Source of the DNA: Solirubrobacterales bacterium
GTDB lineage: Bacteria; Actinomycetota; Thermoleophilia; Solirubrobacterales; Solirubrobacteraceae
Length of the DNA stretch: 8,983 nt
Assembly (NCBI GenBank): GCA_003157595.1
Contig: PMKB01000350.1
Span: 2,009 to 10,991 of the forward strand
Reading direction: 5' to 3'
Part shown: positions 4,877 through 8,983 of the stretch, piece after piece
Position numbering within the stretch: position 1 is the first letter of the stretch
Layout: each line of letters starts with the position of its first letter
The notes under the pieces: generated by a model
Seen by the model: only the letters and a program-made list of their open reading frames with translations
What the model was told of the DNA's origin: nothing
Databases searched by the model: none
Translations under genes and position numbers: made by a program

Positions 4877-6986
4877 CGCTCGCGTTCTCGAGCGCCGAGC
4901 GGGGGAGGTCGGGATCGTAGGGGAAGAGGTGATGGGCGGCCGCGAGCGCAGCCAGCCCGATCTTTGTGGACCCGTCGAGTTGCCAGAGCGCAAACCAGCT
5001 CGCCGCGTTCGAGGGCTGCAGCGCGACGGCCTGCTCCAGTGTCTGCTGGGCCAGCTGCGACTTGATCTCGTTGTTGTAGACGCCGGCGAGACCGATCAGC
5101 GGCGTGATGTCGAGCGGGTCGCGTGAGCGTGCCGCGAGGTAGTCGGCGCGTGCGAGGGCGAGGTCGCGGCGGGCGACAGCGTTCTCGTTGAGAACCAGCG
5201 CGGCGTCCGCATTGCCGAGTGCGAGACTCCCGGCGGTCGCGGCCTGCTCGGAGCGCAGCGGCTGCCACTGCGACCAGGCGACGACCAGCGCCAGTCCGAT
5301 CGCCGCTGCGACCCCCGCGGCCGCCGTCGGGGAGCGGGACAGGCGGGCGAGCGACGGCCGGCCGGCCTCCAGGCGCTCGCGCGCCGGCCCGCGCCCGGCC
5401 ACCCAGCCGGCGCACAGCAGCGCGATCAGGGCGTCGCCGGGGACGAAGTAGGTCCAGTCGACACCCGAGTGCACGGCAAAGGCGATGACGACGGCGATCA
5501 TGGTCAGCAGCCCGATCCGCTCGGCGGCCTCGCCGCCCGGGGCGCGCGGGCGGAACGGCCCGGCGGCGCGAACCGCGGCGATGCCCCAGCCGATCGCCAC
5601 CGCGAGGCTGAGCGCGAGTCCGAGCAGGCCCAGGTCGGCGAGTGTCTGGAAGATGTAGCTGTGCGCGTTGAGCGCCTGTGCGGGACTCGTCATGTACTGC
5701 TGATGGGCGACGGCGTAGGCGCCGGCGCCGGCGCCGGTCAGCGGATGGGCGTCGAACACGTCGAGCGCGTAGGACCAGTACAGCGCCTGCATGCTGCCCG
5801 TCGCCGTGAGCCGGCTGGCACTGTTGGACGGCTGCTGCGCGTTGGGCGTCGTCAGCTCATACCAGCCGTGGGAGATCGTGCCGAACAGGCCGCGCGAGCT
5901 GTGTGCGCCGGCGCCGACCGCGGCGAGGGGCACGAGCGCGAGGGCGACCAGCGCGACGATTCCGAGCCGGCGCCGGCGGGTCGCCGAGAGCGGGTTGCGC
6001 TCGCGCGCGAAGCGCAGGATCAGCGCCACGAGGAAAGCGACCACGAGCGCCGCCAGCAGCACCAGTCCGAGGCGATGCCCGACCGCGCTGCGGGCGGGCA
6101 GTGAGACGTTGTCGTCCGCGAGTGCCGGCTGCGCGAAGGTCCATGCCAGCACCGCGGCGGCGGCGAGGCCGCCGATCGCCAGCACCGAAAGCGCACGCAG
6201 GCGCAGCGGCACGAAGGCGAACCAGAAGGCGATGCCGACCGCCGCGGCGAGGACCGCGCCGCGCGAGTAGGACAGCACCAGCGCCACGAGCAGCAGGCAC
6301 AGCACCGGCGCCGCGAGTGCGTTCAGCGCGGCGTGGCCATCGCGCCGCGCACCCAGCCACAGCGCGGGGGCGATGCCGAGCGCCGCCGTCAGGCCGACCG
6401 CGTTCCAGTAGCCGAACGGCACCGAGAGGCGTGCGAAGGTGTCGGAGGCGTCCAGCGTGGCGGGGGCGATCTTGCTCGCCACGGCATAGGCCGACAGCAG
6501 CAGCGTCGCCAGCAGCAGCCCGGCGATGACGCTGCGCCACCGCCCCGCGCTCAGCCGTACGAGCGCGATCGCGCCGGCGAAGGTCGCGGCGTAGGCGAGC
6601 GTGCGATTCGCCTCGAGCCAGGAGTTGGCGGGCGCTATGGACCAGTTGACCGAAATCGCACTGAACGCAGCGAGCGCGAACAGCGCGATCGCGCCGCCGA
6701 CGCCGAAGACGCGCACGCGCCCGGCGTGCTCGCGCGCGAATGCGAGCGCGACGAGCAGGCCGCCGGCGAGCGTCAGCGCGATCTCCACGACCGTGTTCGG
6801 GCCGAGCCCGGCGCCGGAGGGGGTGCTGCCGTCAACGCTGACGGCGCCGCCGGTCGCCGTAAAGCAGACCGCGGCGACCGCCACCGCGACCGCGATCGCG
6901 AGCCACGAGTCCGCGGCTAGGCGCGCGAGCGTCGCGGTGAGCGGCGCGCCGTCGTCGCGGCTAATGCGGGCGGCGTGAGCGGACAA
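4869..6986 (-). CDS. O-antigen ligase/polymerase family membrane protein with C-terminal TPR-like region
   Basis: This 705-residue integral membrane protein probably polymerises or transfers lipid-linked glycan on the outer side of the membrane, as WaaL, Wzy and PglL-type enzymes do. Hydrophobic segments occur at about 29-42, 66-84, 97-112, 129-144, 152-170, 194-210, 222-239, 244-260, 265-285, 306-325, 341-358, 446-475, 492-506, 515-530 and 555-571. Family marks include GYWNAVG (192-198), SYSRGA with R242, and the large outer loop (about 360-445) ending in LTGAGAGAY (416-424) and AHSYIFQTLADLG (441-453) with H442. After the last helix, residues 575-705 form Ala/Leu-rich helical pairs such as AADYLAARSRDP-like and LEQAVALQPSNAASW (650-664), which read as TPR repeats facing outward. 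The start is taken as TTG at 6986, overlapping the upstream gene by 26 bases and lacking a clear ribosome site; no better in-frame start precedes the first helix. It is the last gene of its operon and overlaps the opposing acetyltransferase by eight bases. Ligase, polymerase and protein O-glycosyltransferase roles cannot be told apart by motif alone. Confidence 0.88.
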   Translation of the reverse strand: MSAHAARISRDDGAPLTATLARLAADSWLAIAVAVAVAAVCFTATGGAVSVDGSTPSGAGLGPNTVVEIALTLAGGLLVALAFAREHAGRVRVFGVGGAIALFALAAFSAISVNWSIAPANSWLEANRTLAYAATFAGAIALVRLSAGRWRSVIAGLLLATLLLSAYAVASKIAPATLDASDTFARLSVPFGYWNAVGLTAALGIAPALWLGARRDGHAALNALAAPVLCLLLVALVLSYSRGAVLAAAVGIAFWFAFVPLRLRALSVLAIGGLAAAAVLAWTFAQPALADDNVSLPARSAVGHRLGLVLLAALVVAFLVALILRFARERNPLSATRRRRLGIVALVALALVPLAAVGAGAHSSRGLFGTISHGWYELTTPNAQQPSNSASRLTATGSMQALYWSYALDVFDAHPLTGAGAGAYAVAHQQYMTSPAQALNAHSYIFQTLADLGLLGLALSLAVAIGWGIAAVRAAGPFRPRAPGGEAAERIGLLTMIAVVIAFAVHSGVDWTYFVPGDALIALLCAGWVAGRGPARERLEAGRPSLARLSRSPTAAAGVAAAIGLALVVAWSQWQPLRSEQAATAGSLALGNADAALVLNENAVARRDLALARADYLAARSRDPLDITPLIGLAGVYNNEIKSQLAQQTLEQAVALQPSNAASWFALWQLDGSTKIGLAALAAAHHLFPYDPDLPRSALENASAS
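5718..5735. repeat. three tandem GGCGCC hexamers in the ligase active-loop motif
   Basis: Three perfect copies of GGCGCC encode the alternating Gly-Ala stretch of the LTGAGAGAY motif (about residues 418-423). Each unit adds two residues, so slippage would keep frame while changing the length of the glycine-rich loop. It is most simply a consequence of GC-rich codons for Gly and Ala. Confidence 0.6.
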
Positions 6987-7527
6987 TGTTGTTGATCGAG
7001 CGTGCGCTGACCGCGAGCACGGTAGCGAGCAGCGCGGCCAGAACGATCAGCAGCGGCGTCGGCAGACTCGAAAGGAACGACGCGCCGCGGTCGGTCGCCG
7101 TCCCCGGCGTGACCGTCTGTCCGATGCTTGGCAGCAGCACCGGCGAGCCTCCCCCGGATGTCAAAGCCTTTAGCCGCTTCTTCGCGAGGTCTGACGCGTG
7201 GGCGCCGTTGCCGTGGGTGTCCTTGGAGCGTGGGTGATTTCCGGCGACGCCGCCGATCTTTCGGTGTCCTGCCAGTTCCTGCTTGCTGATCGTGGCCTTG
7301 ATCACGTCGGCGCAGTTGGTGTACTGATCGCCGCTGGCATCGAGTCGGTTCAGCGCCTCCTGGAGGACCTTGATCGTGTAGTGGCCCTTGAGCGGATAAT
7401 GCCCGGCGCTGCAGTCGTTGATCACCGACTTCGGGGTGTCCTTATAGGCGGCGCGCGCGATCGCCGGCATGACGATCAGCATCGCGGCCATCCCCGCTGC
7501 GACCACTCGCGCGCAGGCCCGTGTCAT
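6961..7527 (-). CDS. small exported, C-terminally anchored protein of unknown function
   Basis: I do not recognise a named family for this 188-residue protein. It has a signal peptide (basic start, hydrophobic 9-22, ending IARA-A so that cleavage near 26-27 is likely). The mature part has two cysteines, C39 and C72, that could form a disulfide, in a mostly helical-looking segment (about 28-88) including YTIKVLQEALNRLD (50-63). A polar His/Gly/Asn-rich stretch follows (88-112), then a Ser/Gly/Thr/Pro linker (123-150) and a C-terminal LPTP followed by a single hydrophobic helix (158-173) and a basic tail ending RSRRPH. This resembles a wall- or membrane-anchored surface protein; LPTPL is not a standard sortase motif. 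The ATG at 7527 forms an ATGA overlap with the stop of the upstream glycosyltransferase, and its own end overlaps the ligase start by 26 bases. Tight coupling suggests a job together with the ligase, for example as partner or glycan acceptor; that is inference. Confidence 0.85.
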   Translation of the reverse strand: MTRACARVVAAGMAAMLIVMPAIARAAYKDTPKSVINDCSAGHYPLKGHYTIKVLQEALNRLDASGDQYTNCADVIKATISKQELAGHRKIGGVAGNHPRSKDTHGNGAHASDLAKKRLKALTSGGGSPVLLPSIGQTVTPGTATDRGASFLSSLPTPLLIVLAALLATVLAVSARSINNIVRSRRPH

Positions 7528-8579
7528 CGCCCAACGCTACCAGCACGCGGGGGCTGCGGGGCAGCCAGTTGGAGCGCGTGCGCAAAGGCGTCTGCCCACG
7601 CGTCGAAGGTGTAGGCGCGGACATCATCGCGGCCGGCGGCGCCGAGCATGGCGGCGCGCCGGCGATCGCCGGCGAGCGCGCTCAGCGCGTGCGCCAGCGC
7701 AGCCGGATCGCGCTCGCGCACGACCAGGCCGTTGCGCCCGTGACGCACGAGGCCTCCGGCCGTGGCGCCCACGGCGTCGCTGGCGATGATCGCTGTTCCC
7801 TGGTTCATGGCTTCATTGACCACCAGCGCCCACGGCTCGACGAAACGGCGCGTGCTGATGGACGGTACAACCAGAACGTCGCAGGCGGCGTAGAAGTTGC
7901 GCAGTTCCAGCGGGCGCAGCGGCCCGGTGGCGACGACGCCAGGCCCCGTCGCGGCGCCCAGATCGCCGACGAGCGTCAGCGTTGCGTCCAGCGCGGCACG
8001 CCGCCAGGCGTCCAGCGCGACCGCGAGGCCCTTCTCGCGCTCCGGGCGCCCGACGAACAGCGCCGCGAAACGCTCGTCGGCCCGCGGCGCGGCCGGTGCG
8101 GACCAGAACTCGTTGTCGACCGCCTGTGGCGCGACGACGACGCGCGTCGCGCCGTGCGCTCGCACGTAGGCGCTGACGTGCTCGCCGTAGGTGACCACCG
8201 CAGCGCAGTCGCGGTAGATGCCGCGCATCAGCGGCAGCGCGGCGAGATGCGCGGCGGTTCGCGGCGTGCGCCAGAGCGCGGCCCAGAACACGAACGGCAC
8301 GGCCGAGTGTCGCGAGGCCCGCCAGGCAAGCGGCAGAGCGACGCGGCCGCCGGTGCCGGCGACGACGGCGCGGTAGGCGCCGGAGCGCACCAGCGGCCCG
8401 ATCTCGCGCTGGTCTACGAAGCGGTGCGGGATCGTCGCCGGCGGCACGGCCGGCGGTGCTCCGTGGCGGTGGCGTCCGCCGTAGAGCGCGAGCTCGATCC
8501 CGACACGCTCGTGCAGGCGCTCGAACGCCGGCGCACGATCTGGCGCGACGTGGCCGGTGACGAACAGCACCGGCTTCAT
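7524..8579 (-). CDS. GT4-family glycosyltransferase (group 1)
   Basis: This 351-residue GT-B enzyme should add a sugar to the growing glycan in the cytoplasm. The N-terminal acceptor domain (1-165) is less typical, with VLFVTGH at the start and a poorly conserved middle, whereas the donor domain is clear: ALFVGRPEREKGL (173-185) with R178 and K183 as the phosphate-binding pair, LTLVGD (201-206), FYAACDVLVVPS (229-240), and the E-x7-E signature in EPWALVVNEAM (E248 and E256), followed by the HGRNGLVV block (280-287). The frame is open further upstream, but ATG at 8579 is chosen because it has a GGAGGT ribosome site six bases ahead and forms an ATGA overlap with the stop of the preceding gene. 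Its own stop overlaps the next ATG in the same way. The C-terminal 15 residues are Pro/Arg-rich and probably unstructured. The sugar used is unknown. Confidence 0.9.
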   Translation of the reverse strand: MKPVLFVTGHVAPDRAPAFERLHERVGIELALYGGRHRHGAPPAVPPATIPHRFVDQREIGPLVRSGAYRAVVAGTGGRVALPLAWRASRHSAVPFVFWAALWRTPRTAAHLAALPLMRGIYRDCAAVVTYGEHVSAYVRAHGATRVVVAPQAVDNEFWSAPAAPRADERFAALFVGRPEREKGLAVALDAWRRAALDATLTLVGDLGAATGPGVVATGPLRPLELRNFYAACDVLVVPSISTRRFVEPWALVVNEAMNQGTAIIASDAVGATAGGLVRHGRNGLVVRERDPAALAHALSALAGDRRRAAMLGAAGRDDVRAYTFDAWADAFAHALQLAAPQPPRAGSVGR

Positions 8580-8983
8580 CGCAGCACCTCCGCGTAGGCG
8601 TCGACCGTCCGCTCGCCGCAGCGCTTCCAGGTGAACTCCCGCTCGACCGTGGCGCGCCCCGCGGCGCCGAGGGCCAGGCGCGCGCCGCGATCGGCGAGCA
8701 GACCGCGCAGACACGCGGCGAGGGCGTCCGGGGAGCGGGGCGCGACCAGCTCGATCCCGCCGCCGACGGCTGCGATCTCCTCGGGCCCCGGCTCGCCGGC
8801 GCAGCCGACCGCGGGGATCCCGGCGCCCATCGCCTCGATGTAGGCGACGCCGAAGGCTTCCTCGGTCGACGGCATCACGAAGCAGGACGCTGTGTGCGCG
8901 CGCGCCAGCGCCGCGTCGGGTGCGAGCTGGCCGGCGAACTCGACGCGGTCGCAGACGCCGAGCGCGCGCGCGAGCGCCTCGAG
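8576..8983 (-). CDS. GT4-family glycosyltransferase, C-terminal part (5' end outside the window)
   Basis: Only the last 135 residues of this glycosyltransferase are present; the frame is open to the window edge, so the ATG at 8878 is internal and not the start. The visible part is the donor-binding domain: VEFAGQL (14-20), a helix leading to FVMPSTEEAFGVAYIEAMG with the E-x7-E pair (E42 and E50 of the visible part), and GIPAVGCAGEPGPEEI (55-70) where the loop contacts the nucleotide-sugar phosphates. The remaining C-terminal helices (85-135) are ordinary for the family. It is the first gene seen of the right-hand operon, and its TGA stop overlaps the ATG of the next glycosyltransferase as ATGA. 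Donor and acceptor cannot be inferred. Confidence 0.9.
   Translation of the reverse strand, partial: LEALARALGVCDRVEFAGQLAPDAALARAHTASCFVMPSTEEAFGVAYIEAMGAGIPAVGCAGEPGPEEIAAVGGGIELVAPRSPDALAACLRGLLADRGARLALGAAGRATVEREFTWKRCGERTVDAYAEVLR
8586..8591 (-). promoter_or_regulatory. strong ribosome binding site deciding the GT4 start at 8579
   Basis: On the - strand this reads GGAGGT with six bases before the ATG at 8577-8579. It lies within the last codons of the upstream glycosyltransferase, so the ribosome can reinitiate across the ATGA junction. It rules in favour of this start over the longer open frame reaching 8714. Confidence 0.75.

Noticed and set aside
4223..4993. N-terminal extension of the VOC frame to 4993, giving a 397-residue protein
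   Set aside because: The extra 257 residues lie antisense to the acetyltransferase in codon register and resemble no domain, while the VOC fold is complete from 4222.
5469..6920. Several + strand open frames opposite the ligase gene (about 125-211 residues)
   Set aside because: Strongly biased Arg/Gly/Gln composition, no domains, and the opposite strand codes for a membrane protein with family motifs.
6961..7060. LPTPL plus helix and basic tail of the exported protein as a sortase (LPXTG) signal
   Set aside because: The threonine and glycine of LPXTG are replaced and LPTP directly abuts the helix, so it is described only as a membrane anchor.
7521..8597. A 358-residue + strand open frame opposite the second GT4 gene
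   Set aside because: Composition is Arg/Asp/Gln-biased without motifs; the - strand frame has the E-x7-E signature, a strong ribosome site and coupled junctions.

Overview
The window is GC-rich bacterial DNA with densely packed genes, GTG/TTG starts and overlapping coding ends. Base composition, the Ala/Arg/Val-rich proteins and the gene families suggest a high-GC actinobacterium, perhaps of the Thermoleophilia/Solirubrobacterales type. That placement is an inference from style; there is no rRNA or other marker here to confirm it. No tRNA, rRNA, CRISPR array, transposase or integrase was seen.

The theme is cell-surface polysaccharide or glycoconjugate synthesis. At the left (1-2194, + strand) lie the 3' end of an NAD-dependent sugar-nucleotide enzyme that looks like UDP-glucuronate decarboxylase (UDP-xylose supply) and a complete polyprenyl-phosphate sugar-1-phosphate transferase, the enzyme class that loads the first sugar onto the lipid carrier. 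A GT4 glycosyltransferase (2151-3122, - strand) converges on the latter and overlaps its end.

The middle (3232-4876) holds three small single genes in alternating orientation: a class I SAM methyltransferase (+), a VOC/glyoxalase-fold protein (-) and a RimJ/RimL-type GNAT acetyltransferase (+). Only the methyltransferase has an obvious possible link to glycan decoration; the other two look like general metabolic or modification enzymes sitting inside the locus.

The right part (4869-8983, - strand) is a four-gene operon read from right to left: a GT4 glycosyltransferase cut by the window edge, a second GT4 glycosyltransferase, a small exported and C-terminally membrane-anchored protein of unknown function, and a large O-antigen ligase/polymerase-family membrane protein with a C-terminal TPR-like region. 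Junctions are ATGA, ATGA and a 26-nt overlap, so the four are probably co-translated.

Taken together: sugar-nucleotide supply, lipid-linked initiation, sugar addition by three GT4 enzymes, possible methylation, and transfer or polymerisation outside the membrane by the Wzy/WaaL-type protein. No flippase, chain-length regulator or export channel is visible, so the cluster must continue beyond the window or use genes elsewhere. The least understood element, and the best candidate for something undescribed, is the small exported protein coupled to the ligase.
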